Program-made: the position numbers and the translations under genes
Assembly: GCF_006874765.1 (NCBI RefSeq)
Contig: NZ_CP040840.1
Location: 2,837,501-2,901,500 of the forward strand
Direction of reading: 5' to 3'
Length of the DNA: 64,000 nt
Origin: Leptospira weilii
Lineage (GTDB): Bacteria; Spirochaetota; Leptospiria; Leptospirales; Leptospiraceae
The notes under the pieces: generated by a model
The model's database searches: none
The model's input: the letters and a program-made list of their open reading frames with translations, nothing else
What the model was told of the DNA's origin: nothing
Part shown: positions 45,149 through 54,499 of the stretch, in pieces
Position numbering within the stretch: the stretch's first letter is position 1
How the letters are laid out: each line of letters begins with the position of its first letter

Positions 45149-46660
45149 CTAGAAACCGTGTTCACCAGAACAATTCCCTGTTTTCTGATTTAACGTAACC
45201 GAATAAGCATAGTATACAGGTTTCGGGGTCGTTATAACCCACCAAATATAAGATGGTACTTCATCAGATAAACTACCAATTTCATTTGCAAGTTCCTCTT
45301 TAATCGATATTCGGACCGCCACGCCATAAGAAATTCTCCATGTTCGACGCGCGATTTCTCCAGTTATATCATAAAAAGTAACTTCTATTAAATCATTGTC
45401 TTTAGGGCTTTCAGGCATACCACGATGTATAATACCTAACCATGAATCATAATGAGAACCAATAACCGATTGACCCCATGTAAGTCCATTTCTTCCTGTC
45501 GGAACAAATTCTTCAGAATTAACAAGAATTACATTAATAGAAGAAGGAAGGTTACTTTTGCCATAAATTAATTGCTGGCTAATACGAGTTGGAATACGAC
45601 CTGTATCAGAATAGGCTTTTACTGCAAAAGATCCTATTTCTCTAACAGAAAAACCTAACACTTCTGCAAGTGATGTCACCGAAACATCAATCAACTCTGT
45701 TCCTGGAGATGTCAAAGTTCCCACTTCTATTTCGCGTTGTTTTAAGCCATCGACTGACACTACTAATATAGAGATTCTTAAAGTAGATGGAGATGCAATT
45801 GGATAAAGACAAACTCGATTTTCTAATTCTTGAAAAAAAGGAAAAAATCGTAAAGAAAGATTGTTATCCCAATATTCATGTGTTTCAGAAGAATCATAGT
45901 AACTATGATTAGCACTAAAAGTATCGCTATCACTCATGCATTTTCCAACCATTAATCGTCCATAAAAAAACACTTGAGAAGGTTGTTGAATTTTAAGAAC
46001 TCCCTTTATATCAGCTGGAAGATTTGGAAAAATCTCACGAATAACTATTTTTTGATTACCAAAGCGTTTTATTTTCAATGGATAAGTAGTTGAATAAACA
46101 TCAGTAGCAGTAAGTATTTGAAAAACAAGCTCACCTTCACACTCAAATTGACCTGCCGTAAATATAACAAATGTTGAGCTATTTTTATTTAAATCCAAGT
46201 CGATTGAAGCCTCGCGAACAGGAACCTTATTAACCACATCTTCTTCAAAGATATCATTTAAAATACGATTATACGCATGGACCTGATTTAGAAAACCGGG
46301 TCCCCTATGCATAATCATAACGGCGGGAAAAGGGATAAATAGATTTGCACTAGAGAAAAATTCTACTAGATAAGTAGATACAGAAATATTTACCATTCCA
46401 GATAGGGTAAACGTATAAACGCGAGGCTCATCGATTTGATACTGTCTTGATTCAATTCGACGCCCTTCAAGATCAATTGCCGTAATTCGGCATGCTACAT
46501 ACCTGTTGTTACGTTTTATTAAAAAATGATTTAAAAAAGAAATTTCTGCTATAGACCCTGGAATTTCAGGAACCAATAATGAGGAGCGATGGACGCTATT
46601 TAGAGTCGGTTCCAAATGATAGCTTCTTCTTGTTTCTTCAACTTCCTTTCTTAGTTTCAT
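45149..46660 (-). CDS. Unrecognised 503-aa protein between mobile elements
   Basis: A long, clean open frame with normal composition and no frameshifts. I recognise no family. The sequence is rich in short beta-strand patterns, with no signal peptide and no membrane segments. A stretch near residues 118-140 (PAVMIMHRGPGFLNQVHAYN) and one in the C-terminal part (GSHYDSWLGIIHRGMPES) share an IMHRGPG/IIHRGMP-like core, suggesting two related beta-domains. It is surrounded by an ISL3 element and an IS5 remnant, and is followed downstream by the methyltransferase/acetyltransferase pair. It could be a surface glycan-interacting or accessory protein; function not assignable. Confidence 0.75.
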   Translation of the reverse strand: MKLRKEVEETRRSYHLEPTLNSVHRSSLLVPEIPGSIAEISFLNHFLIKRNNRYVACRITAIDLEGRRIESRQYQIDEPRVYTFTLSGMVNISVSTYLVEFFSSANLFIPFPAVMIMHRGPGFLNQVHAYNRILNDIFEEDVVNKVPVREASIDLDLNKNSSTFVIFTAGQFECEGELVFQILTATDVYSTTYPLKIKRFGNQKIVIREIFPNLPADIKGVLKIQQPSQVFFYGRLMVGKCMSDSDTFSANHSYYDSSETHEYWDNNLSLRFFPFFQELENRVCLYPIASPSTLRISILVVSVDGLKQREIEVGTLTSPGTELIDVSVTSLAEVLGFSVREIGSFAVKAYSDTGRIPTRISQQLIYGKSNLPSSINVILVNSEEFVPTGRNGLTWGQSVIGSHYDSWLGIIHRGMPESPKDNDLIEVTFYDITGEIARRTWRISYGVAVRISIKEELANEIGSLSDEVPSYIWWVITTPKPVYYAYSVTLNQKTGNCSGEHGF

Positions 46661-46708
46661 TTCAATTTTGCTCCTTATTAGATAGAATTTATTTTACTAC
46701 TTGCACAA

Positions 46709-48030
46709 TGTGGCTCTTCCGGAAAAATCATGGATAAACGTCCAAACCACCTAAATGAAAGAGAATAGCGACACGGAAGAAATCGAAATTTCTGAATCCT
46801 CTTGCGTTAGATTTAATTTTCTGAATACTTGAATTAATACTTTCCGAACCGGCGTTTGTGATCCGATGAGCAAAGTAGGTGAGGATAAATTTTAGATTTT
46901 TATTAAGCATCTTAGCGACTTTAATAATAGGTTTAAGTTTAGAATGAGTAGCCCAAAAATACCAACGTTTGAAAAACTTTTTCGCGTTACCCTTATAGCG
47001 GAAAGACCAAAATAAACGAAAGACCTCTTTTCTCTGCCATCCTTTCCCGACTTTATACAGATTTACTTTAAGAGAATTGAAAGCTTCCTTTTGCTTATCA
47101 GAATGATTTTCCTGATTGGTAAGCCAGAGAAATTTAGTTCCGGAAAGAGTTTCATTGTTTACTCTACGCAGTCTGCGATTCTCATCTTTCCAAATATTAG
47201 CCACCGCCTCATTCAGATATTGTGAAATATGAAACTTATCGTGGACTATATCGGCATCCGGCAGATTCTTTTCGATGGCTGTTTTAAAAACAGGATCCAT
47301 GTCGACAGCGACAGCCTCGCAGGAACGTTTCACCTTTTTGCTTAAAGACGAAAGTAGTTGAGTGACAGCTTCTTTAGATTTTCCTTCTTTAACTTCAATG
47401 ACCGTTTGGCGCTGTAAATCGTTGAGAACCGTGATGTATTTGCGGCCTCTTCGAAAACTCTTCTCATCAATTCCGAGATACTTTATTTTGTGATCCTTTC
47501 TACGGCGAAGACCGCGCTCCACCGCTTTTTTCCGAATCAAGTGGATTTCATCCCAACTCAAGTTCAAAAGCGCTGCGGCATCCGATACGTTCCCGCAAGC
47601 TTTGATTACATCGATTGCGAATTTTACAAACAACAACGTAAACCGGGAATACGGTTCTCTCCAAGGTAACTTTACGTTTCTTATACCGTGCTCTTTGCAC
47701 TCCGCACGTGGAATTCGGGCATGAATCAATGTCTGGAATTGCATCGTATCCAAATGGCGCCAGGTTCTTTTTTCAGTATGATCTTTGCGTGGACATTTTT
47801 TTCCACAATCCGGACACTCTACCGCTTCCTTCTCATCGTAATGAGACTTCGATACCTACCTTCTTTGCTGATACATTTAATTCAACGGTTTCAACAGACC
47901 AAGGAGATGAGATGCCTAATAGTAGAGAGTAATGTATTTCTAAATTTTCGTTTGGGTTCATTAGAAATAGTATTCATTGGTTATGTTATGATTTTTCAAT
48001 GACGAAATTTGGCGGAGACTCATTTGACAC
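46709..48030 (-). mobile_element. ISL3-family insertion sequence, frameshifted
   Basis: A nearly complete element carrying an ISL3-family transposase gene that needs one frame change. The right end in element orientation is GGCTCTTCCGGAAAAATCATGG at about 46711. The other end, read on the minus strand, begins around 48030 with GAGTCTCCGCCAAATTTCGTC; the two ends match only partly, so the limits are approximate. No clear target-site duplication is visible. It lies between the 503-aa gene and a carbamoyltransferase gene. Confidence 0.75.
46728..47961 (-). pseudogene. ISL3-family transposase, broken by a frameshift
   Basis: The ATG at 47961 opens MNPNENLEIHYSLLLGISS, the usual ISL3 N-terminus, and continues to VGIEVSLR before a TGA at 47833. 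In the next frame YDEKEAVECPDCGKKC, the zinc-finger region, and RTWRHLDTMQFQTLIHARIP continue. The remainder to 46728 is the DDE domain (YLGIDEKSFRRGRKYITVL, AVAVDMDPVFKTAI, VHDKFHISQYLN, ITNAGSESINSSIQKIKS). So a one-base change near 47840-47850 separates the N-terminus from the catalytic part. Initiation at an internal TTG (47753) would give a 341-aa product without the zinc finger. Transposition is unlikely unless frameshifting occurs. Confidence 0.85.
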
Positions 48031-48133
48031 CTCTTCTCACCGTCATTTATGGAGTAGTTTTTACCCACGAAATTCTCGGAGGGCTACAAAAAATGTATAC
48101 ATGCATTGAAAGCTTTAACTTTAAAACGAAATT

Positions 48134-49900
48134 TTACAGTCTTATAACTAAGAGATCATCAAATATTACTCCATCAAGTTCTGACCTCTCCAACGTATGA
48201 AGAGCATCCTCCGGAGAACATACGATCGGCTCCCCATGTAGATTAAAAGAAGTATTCAAAAGTGCTCCGACCCCAGTATATTTTTCAAAAGCTTTGATTA
48301 AAGCGTAATATTCAGGGTTTCTTTCTTCTTTTAAAATTTGAGGGCGAACTGTAAAGTCTGCAGGATGAATTGCAGCCGCCAAATGCTTACGAGCCAATTC
48401 TGTAGAATCAAAAGCAACAGTCATGAACGGAGAATCGAAGGGAGAAATTAAATAATCCCCTGCCCTATAATCCAATAAAGATGGAGTAAATGGCATCCAA
48501 AAATCCCGACCTTTAATTTTTTGATTGATCTTTCGTAAATTATCATAATTCGAAGGATTAGCAAGAATCGAGCGATTTCCAAGCGCCCTTTGTCCGAACT
48601 CCATCCTCCCTGCGCATCGAGCTAAAATTTTATCTTCAGCCAAAAGTTTCGCTACCTCATCGACATGATAAGATTCTATAATTTTAAATTTTTCCTTTGT
48701 CTTCCGCTTTGCAATTGAATACTCAACTGCTGTTTTATCATATGACGGCCCTAAATATATGTTCGTAAGAGAATCTGGATTTTTTAATTTATTAAGGTCT
48801 TTATAATATTTGTAACAAGCTCCAATACATAAGGACCCATCGCCTGAAATAGGATTTACAAATACGCTCTCTACCTCAGGTAAATCCTTCAAAGCTTTCA
48901 TTGCTTTAATATTTTGAGCGACTCCTCCACTAAAAACAATATCTCTAATTCCGGTTTCTTTAATATGGTATAAAACCCAAGCACTCAGCCTATCTTCCAG
49001 ATATCGCTGCAATGCACCTGCAATACCATCAAATCGAAGGCCCTGAAAAGCTTCTATAAAATGAAAATAGCTATCAGGAATTTTACGTCCCTTTACTAAA
49101 TTTCCATTTTTTACATCCAACAAACCTTCAAACACAGGTAAAACTTTTTGAATTTCATACTCGGATGCGTAAGGGGCTAAACCCATTACTTTATATTCGT
49201 GCTGATTAGGTTTCATACCTAAAATTAAAGTAATATATCGATAATAATGTGCCAGATGATTTTCTTTCGTATGCGCAATTTCTACCAATCCATCTGAATC
49301 GGCAATACTTACGGTTGAATTCGAATAATCACCTTCCCCTTCACAGGTAAAAACAAGAGCCTTTTTTCGAATATTTGCTCCATAATAACCGTAATAAGAA
49401 TGACAATGCTCGTGCGTGATAAAATGGATTATCTTTTCCGAAACTCCTAAATCGTTCTTTGCCTTATTAAATCGAACCTTACGAAACTTTTCTTGATCCA
49501 CTCCATTCGATTCGCTAAAAATACCTTCGTAATTGTAAGAAGTGTCGTGTATATACTTCGGGTTTTCAGCAAATAGCTTAAAATAAGATGGGCTTTCACC
49601 TGCAAATTTTTTCTTCCAATATAAATTTTGCTCATCAATCCAATCTTTAATCGAAAATGTAGCTTCTCTCTTAATCCTTATATGAGCCGCAGGACTATCA
49701 TTTGTTGCAAGAGCCACAGCGTCAAGATCCTGTGGTTGAATTCCCGCAAAATCCAAACAAAAACGAATCGCTTTAGAAGGGTAACCCATATCAGATTTCA
49801 ATCTAGAAAAACGTTCTTCAGCAGAGGAGGCTATAATCTTTCCGTCAATCATCAAAGCAGCAGCAGCCTCATGTGTATCAGAAATTCCTAATATTTTCAT
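48134..49900 (-). CDS. NodU/CmcH-family carbamoyltransferase (first copy)
   Basis: A 588-aa protein. Start at ATG 49900 (MKILGISDTHEAAAALMIDG), preceded by a fitting GGTGAT ribosome site; an upstream in-frame ATG (50008) would overlap the acetyltransferase gene and gives an unrelated leader. An N-terminal Kae1-like domain includes the metal-site HEHCHSYYG motif, KVMGLAPYA, FDGIAGALQRYLED and the GGVAQN loop. A C-terminal YrdC-like domain includes MEFGQRALGNRSILANP, RDFWMPFTPSLL and GALLNTSFNLHGEPIV. The family forms carbamoyl-AMP from carbamoyl phosphate and ATP and carbamoylates sugar hydroxyls. It is closest to the copy at 57428-59227. Confidence 0.93.
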   Translation of the reverse strand: MKILGISDTHEAAAALMIDGKIIASSAEERFSRLKSDMGYPSKAIRFCLDFAGIQPQDLDAVALATNDSPAAHIRIKREATFSIKDWIDEQNLYWKKKFAGESPSYFKLFAENPKYIHDTSYNYEGIFSESNGVDQEKFRKVRFNKAKNDLGVSEKIIHFITHEHCHSYYGYYGANIRKKALVFTCEGEGDYSNSTVSIADSDGLVEIAHTKENHLAHYYRYITLILGMKPNQHEYKVMGLAPYASEYEIQKVLPVFEGLLDVKNGNLVKGRKIPDSYFHFIEAFQGLRFDGIAGALQRYLEDRLSAWVLYHIKETGIRDIVFSGGVAQNIKAMKALKDLPEVESVFVNPISGDGSLCIGACYKYYKDLNKLKNPDSLTNIYLGPSYDKTAVEYSIAKRKTKEKFKIIESYHVDEVAKLLAEDKILARCAGRMEFGQRALGNRSILANPSNYDNLRKINQKIKGRDFWMPFTPSLLDYRAGDYLISPFDSPFMTVAFDSTELARKHLAAAIHPADFTVRPQILKEERNPEYYALIKAFEKYTGVGALLNTSFNLHGEPIVCSPEDALHTLERSELDGVIFDDLLVIRL

Positions 49901-49937
49901 TATATCTATCACCCATTTACTATAATAATTTATTACT

Positions 49938-50486
49938 CTACAACTTAATCTTTTTAAAAAAATCTTCTGCAAGTACCGCCATCTTGATATCATCATGATA
50001 GGCGCCATCGATATAAATTTTTTGGCGACTTACACCTTCGTGTTGAAATTGATTTTTTTCAAACATCTTTACGGCACTAGGATTGAAAGTGCCTATCTCA
50101 ATTCGATTTAAATTCAAACGGAGAAATCCATACTTAACGATAAGCCCAACCGCCGACGTGCCAAACCCTCTACCCCAGGCGGATTTATCTCCGATTAAAA
50201 TCCCAAGCTCAGCGCATCGCGCCTGCCAATGAATCGATTTAAGACAAATATTACCAATATGAACTAGATCTTTTTTTCTTCTGATAGAAAATTGCACTTC
50301 ATCTGAATGATTTGAGATTTCTCTTAAAAATTTTTCTAAAGATTCTTTTGTAATCGGAAAATATCGACGATACGAATATCGATTGACTTCTTCGTCATTT
50401 AGCCAATTTAAATAGCTCTCTGAATAATCTTCCACAGTCAGAGGACTAAGAGATACAAGATCCGATTCTAAGAAAACACTTTCCAT
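49938..50486 (-). CDS. GNAT-family N-acetyltransferase
   Basis: A 182-aa RimJ/RimL-like acetyltransferase. It has FLESDLVSLSPLTVEDYSESY, LVHIGNICLKSIHW, LGILIGDKSAWGRGFGTSAVG (the acetyl-CoA pyrophosphate-binding segment, Q/RxxGxG-like), FNPSAVKMFEKNQFQHEG and YHDDIKMAVL. Such members in glycan clusters N-acetylate amino sugars such as nonulosonate precursors. It ends 37 nt before the carbamoyltransferase start and follows the GT-B-like gene by 19 nt. It probably acylates the amino group produced by the neighbouring DegT aminotransferase. Confidence 0.88.
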   Translation of the reverse strand: MESVFLESDLVSLSPLTVEDYSESYLNWLNDEEVNRYSYRRYFPITKESLEKFLREISNHSDEVQFSIRRKKDLVHIGNICLKSIHWQARCAELGILIGDKSAWGRGFGTSAVGLIVKYGFLRLNLNRIEIGTFNPSAVKMFEKNQFQHEGVSRQKIYIDGAYHDDIKMAVLAEDFFKKIKL

Positions 50487-50505
50487 ATTTATTTGGTCTT
50501 CATTA

Positions 50506-51543
50506 TCATGAAAACTGAAGCATTGAAGAAATTATTAATACGGAATCCCTATGGCGTAGATAATCTTTATTTAAATAGCTTATATTAGTAGTTAAAATTA
50601 AATCCCTTTCTCTTTGAGAAAAGCTCTTCACCCAACCTAAACGTTCACCAATAGATAATTTTCCACCTGCACCGACTGAAAGACTGTATGTAGGCACCTC
50701 TAACAAAGAGGATTCAAGTAATAACATGGAATCAATTCCTAAAACGAAAGAAGCAGATTGAACGACTTCGAATCTATCCATCTCTTTCGGAATCGTAGGA
50801 ATCGATAGAAAATGGTATTTATCTGCATCTTCTCTCGGATGTAACTTAACAAACAATTTGATCTTATTCTCTTCAAGCCAATTCAGATTCGATGTAATAA
50901 AGTCAGAAAGGACTTTCCTTTCATCTAACAACGAATCACTATTTTCATCCTGAGAAATCGGCTCTGAAATGAAAACTGCGAACTTCCAACTTGGAGAAAT
51001 CTCTAACTTATTTAGGATCTTCTTTTTTATTGAATCAGAAATCGGATTTGCACGTATACCGATTTGACCTAAACCAGGATGACCGGAAGTAACTAATCGA
51101 CTTGGATCAAATCCCAGATCCGTCATTTCATGCCTTGCTAAATCGTCAGGAGTAAAAATTACATCAGGCATTGAATCCAAAGTATTCTCTACTTCTTCAT
51201 AGCGAGTACGATAATTACACCAATGGTCCACAATTGAATAAGATCGAATTTTATTCTTTCGCGCTTCCCGAACGACCACCTTTTCAAGATTTCCGGATAT
51301 GCTTGTTCCAGCCAAAATAAATCGATATTGATTCCAATTAAGAATCTGTAGCTCTTCAGAGTTTACAACCTCTGGAAACAGAAATACCTTAGCTCGAGCT
51401 TGAAGGTCTTTTTCCAATTCTTCTAAACCACTCGTTATCACAAAGTCTAATTCTAGATCAGAATTTTCGCGTAACAGATGCCTCGCTATTGGAAGAACGA
51501 CATTCTTTCCTCCGGGATGATTGAATGTAATCAGAGCCTTCAA
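50506..51543 (-). CDS. GT-B-like protein of unknown activity
   Basis: A 345-aa soluble protein with a two-domain GT-B look. It has MKALITFNHPGGKNVVLPIA at the start, ILAGTSISGNLEKVVVREARK, SIVDHWCNYRTRYE, VIFTPDDLARHEMTDLGFDP, LVTSGHPGLGQIG, IKLFVKLHPREDADKY (KLHP motif as in alditol-phosphate and Kdo-type transferases) and FVLGIDSMLLLESSLLEVPTYS. It overlaps the DegT gene by 4 nt. It may be a transferase or a nucleotide-sugar hydrolase acting like PseG; the activity is not assignable. Confidence 0.65.
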   Translation of the reverse strand: MKALITFNHPGGKNVVLPIARHLLRENSDLELDFVITSGLEELEKDLQARAKVFLFPEVVNSEELQILNWNQYRFILAGTSISGNLEKVVVREARKNKIRSYSIVDHWCNYRTRYEEVENTLDSMPDVIFTPDDLARHEMTDLGFDPSRLVTSGHPGLGQIGIRANPISDSIKKKILNKLEISPSWKFAVFISEPISQDENSDSLLDERKVLSDFITSNLNWLEENKIKLFVKLHPREDADKYHFLSIPTIPKEMDRFEVVQSASFVLGIDSMLLLESSLLEVPTYSLSVGAGGKLSIGERLGWVKSFSQRERDLILTTNISYLNKDYLRHRDSVLIISSMLQFS

Positions 51544-52793
51544 AAGAATTCTTTTTCTATTTTCTCAAACATAATTGGAAAACATTCCAATACAGAATCA
51601 TTTAGATCATAAGAACATATTTCGAAAGTAAGACATTCTTGCAGATATAATTTTTCCGCGTTAACGCAACTTCCTTTTTGATAATTATTCTCGTTCTTTT
51701 TAGACAATAAGTTAAATGGAAAGTGATCCTTTCCATAACATATCTTGGTTTGATACAAAGATTGCCAATACAACGGCCTATACGAATCAGTAATCGGAAG
51801 ATTTTCTAAAGCGGTCACTTCTCTCAAAAGATTTAGATCCATTCCATTATTTGACAATTGAAATTGCATCGGATAATCATAATATACGTGGGAACAATTT
51901 TTTTCCACAATCGGAGTTCTAATCCATTTAAATCCGGATAAAAGATTGCTTAATTTCGTAGCCTGTTTTTGTTTAATGCCGATCAAAAAATCCATCTTTT
52001 TTGTCTGTTCAACGGCAATTGCCGCTTGAAGCTCGGTAAGACGAAAATTCCATCCGATAGTATGGGACAAATCACCAGAAAACCCTTTGACTTCCCCATG
52101 ATTTCGAATCAGACAAAGCCTTTCTCGTAACTCCTCATCATTAGTAAGGGCAATACCGCCTTCCCCACAATTAATATGTTTATGAAAGTTAAGACTGAAA
52201 ATACCGATGTCACCGAAGGTTCCAACATTCTTATTATGATATTGCGCTAATGGTGCTTGAGAACAATCTTCAATAATTTTTAAGTTAAATTCATTAGCAA
52301 TTGCTAAAATTTCGTTCATTCTAGCAGAATGTCCATATAGATGAACGACTACGATTGCTTTTGTTTTTTCGGAAATTCTCTGGCGAACTGAATTTGGATC
52401 TAATCCATACGTTTCTTTTTCAACGTCTGCAAATACTGGAATTGCAGAATATGCAAGAGCGCAGGCAGCCGAAGCTGACATAGTTTGTGCGGGTACAATA
52501 ACCTCATCTCCTACATTTAATCTCAAAGCTCCAATTGCAGCAACCAAACCAGAGGTCGCTGAGTTAAAGGAAATTCCATACTTTGTACCGATTTTCTTTG
52601 AGAAAATGGATTCGAACTCTTGAACTTTCTCACCGCCATAAAATCGATGATCACCAGTTGCCACAAAACCCGATAACTTACCAGACTCGAGTACGGCCAT
52701 AGCCGCATCTTTCTCTTCTTTACCGATTGGATTATAATCGATAAGCTTTCCAGAAAACGCGGGTGATCCACCTTTATAAACTAGTTTTGACAT
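51540..52793 (-). CDS. DegT/DnrJ/EryC1/StrS aminotransferase
   Basis: A 417-aa PLP aminotransferase. It has FNSATSGLVAAIGALRLNVGDEV, IIEDCSQAPLAQYHNKNVGTFGD, IFSLNFHKHINCGEGG with the PLP Lys in the HKHIxxGEGG form, and IGWNFRLTELQAAIA. The region near residue 58 (FYGGEKVQEFESIF) is typical of the fold. It overlaps the SpsF::Gfo/Idh fusion by 13 nt, suggesting that the oxidoreductase makes the keto group and this enzyme aminates it. The substrate is unknown. Confidence 0.92.
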   Translation of the reverse strand: MSKLVYKGGSPAFSGKLIDYNPIGKEEKDAAMAVLESGKLSGFVATGDHRFYGGEKVQEFESIFSKKIGTKYGISFNSATSGLVAAIGALRLNVGDEVIVPAQTMSASAACALAYSAIPVFADVEKETYGLDPNSVRQRISEKTKAIVVVHLYGHSARMNEILAIANEFNLKIIEDCSQAPLAQYHNKNVGTFGDIGIFSLNFHKHINCGEGGIALTNDEELRERLCLIRNHGEVKGFSGDLSHTIGWNFRLTELQAAIAVEQTKKMDFLIGIKQKQATKLSNLLSGFKWIRTPIVEKNCSHVYYDYPMQFQLSNNGMDLNLLREVTALENLPITDSYRPLYWQSLYQTKICYGKDHFPFNLLSKKNENNYQKGSCVNAEKLYLQECLTFEICSYDLNDSVLECFPIMFEKIEKEFF

Positions 52794-54499
52794 GGAGTCC
52801 TCATAATATCGAATAAAATATTCATTGTAGATAAAGTGGCCTTTAAATCCGATTTAAAATAAGATTCATCTCCAGTTCTAATCCCAAGAATCACATCATC
52901 AATGACGTTTTTCATACTTTGAAATTGTAGACATTTGATTTCCTCCGCGTTGGAACCAATATATCGGTATCCTTCGATATTCGGATGTTTTACAATCGAA
53001 AAGTATTTCATTTTCGAAGTTAACTCATCTATAACAAACTTACCTAAATCTGTATAAATAGAATATTCAAAAATACTAAATTTCTCTTCATCCAAAGCAA
53101 AAAAAGAAATTTCAAAACTATCATATACCAAATCAAAATCAAAATTTAAATAACCAAATCCATCAATATGTTCTTTTCTTTTTATTATTTTTTTCGGGTT
53201 TCCAAAGAAATATAAGGATAAATCTACAACATGAATCCCGTTATGGAGAAAACCCTTAGCATAAAAAACTACTACTTTCTGAATTTTCTCATGCCTTAAT
53301 TTTTCTTTAATCGAATTAACTCCTGGCTCCCAACGAAGGATATGATTCACAATGATTTTAGAGTTGGATCTTTTAGAAAGTTCGACAATTTCATTGAGTT
53401 CGTTTTCTTTATCGGTGATTGGCTTTTCACACAAAATATAAGGAATATTTTTCTCCATCGCTTTTTTCAGTATTTCAAAATGCGATGCTGTATTTGAACA
53501 AATCGACAATAGATCTAGATTTATCTCTGATGTCCAAAATGAATCCAAATCAACAAAAGATATCGGCTCGAAACCCCATTTCATTTTAAAATTTTGAATT
53601 TTCGATATATCTGGGTCGGCAATCGCCACAATTTCAACAAACTCATTTTTAAGAAACGCTTTCGTATGACTATTGATCTCAATACCGTCGATACCAGAAT
53701 CATAGTCACTTGCTATTTTTCCAAGACCGACAAGACCAACACTTAGCTTACGGATATCTTTCTTTTTTCTTTTGATCTCTGAATTGATTGCAGAAACTTC
53801 TTTGTACTGATCTAAAAATTGAATTATATCTCTTAGATTAAAATCGTTTTTTTTCGTGTATAAAGAATCAACGATAGAACTCAATGTAGAGTAGTCTTCT
53901 TTCGTATCCAAAGTCAGTTGAAGGTCCGGACGATCCCGTTCTCTATCTGCTCGGACATTCAACAATTTATAACGAATCGGCCTTTCTACTATATAAGTAG
54001 TTACATGCTCTTTGTCCATCTGCGTAAGATCCTTTTCCAAATATGTTTCTTTTAATAAGGATAAGGAAAAAACAGCAACATCCATTCCAATCGGATAAGT
54101 CCGCACTAATTCGTTTGCAACGTAATCGTAACCACCATCTAAATATTTATTCACGCATTCATCAACCAACTCAGGGTCCATCAAGGGACAATCTCCCGTC
54201 AATTGAACGATAATATCAGCTTTCCTAGAATCCGCCGCGCCGATCACACGACTCAAAACATCATCTTCACTTCCACGAAAACAATAAATCCCGATCTCCT
54301 TAGTCAGACTTTCAATTGCATCATTTTCAATATTAGAAGAGGTCGCAATTACGATTTCATCTATAAACTTCGAACGCTTGAGTCTTTCGACCAAAAATTG
54401 AAGAACAGGTTTCCCGCCTAAAGGCAGTAAAACTTTTCCGGGTAATCTAGTGCTTGCTAGCCTGGCCTCTATTGTGGCGATAATCTTCTTGGTTACCAT
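52781..54499 (-). CDS. SpsF-type cytidylyltransferase fused to a Gfo/Idh/MocA oxidoreductase
   Basis: A 572-aa two-domain protein. Residues 1-240 form an SpsF-type cytidylyltransferase (IEARLASTRLPGKVLLPLGG, VFRGSEDDVLSR-like CFRGSEDDVLSRVIGAA, VQLTGDCPLMDPE). Residues about 250-572 form a Gfo/Idh/MocA oxidoreductase (SVGLVGLGKIASDYDSG, then ILCEKPITD with the EKP motif at 358-360). The linker has a charged KRKKKD stretch. CMP activation and oxidation of one sugar acid may thus be coupled. It overlaps the carbamoyltransferase gene by 53 nt and the aminotransferase gene by 13 nt. Confidence 0.88.
   Translation of the reverse strand: MVTKKIIATIEARLASTRLPGKVLLPLGGKPVLQFLVERLKRSKFIDEIVIATSSNIENDAIESLTKEIGIYCFRGSEDDVLSRVIGAADSRKADIIVQLTGDCPLMDPELVDECVNKYLDGGYDYVANELVRTYPIGMDVAVFSLSLLKETYLEKDLTQMDKEHVTTYIVERPIRYKLLNVRADRERDRPDLQLTLDTKEDYSTLSSIVDSLYTKKNDFNLRDIIQFLDQYKEVSAINSEIKRKKKDIRKLSVGLVGLGKIASDYDSGIDGIEINSHTKAFLKNEFVEIVAIADPDISKIQNFKMKWGFEPISFVDLDSFWTSEINLDLLSICSNTASHFEILKKAMEKNIPYILCEKPITDKENELNEIVELSKRSNSKIIVNHILRWEPGVNSIKEKLRHEKIQKVVVFYAKGFLHNGIHVVDLSLYFFGNPKKIIKRKEHIDGFGYLNFDFDLVYDSFEISFFALDEEKFSIFEYSIYTDLGKFVIDELTSKMKYFSIVKHPNIEGYRYIGSNAEEIKCLQFQSMKNVIDDVILGIRTGDESYFKSDLKATLSTMNILFDIMRTPCQN

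Noticed and set aside
44956..45198. Plus-strand 80-codon frame
   Set aside because: It is antisense to the IS5-type remnant and the end of the 503-aa gene, with no family resemblance.
47688..48002. Plus-strand frame of 104 codons over the IS end
   Set aside because: It is the complement of the transposase N-terminal region, whose minus-strand reading shows clear ISL3 motifs.
49901..50008. N-terminal extension of the first carbamoyltransferase
   Set aside because: The 36 extra residues overlap the acetyltransferase gene and lack resemblance to the family; the internal ATG gives the standard MKILGI start with a fitting ribosome site.
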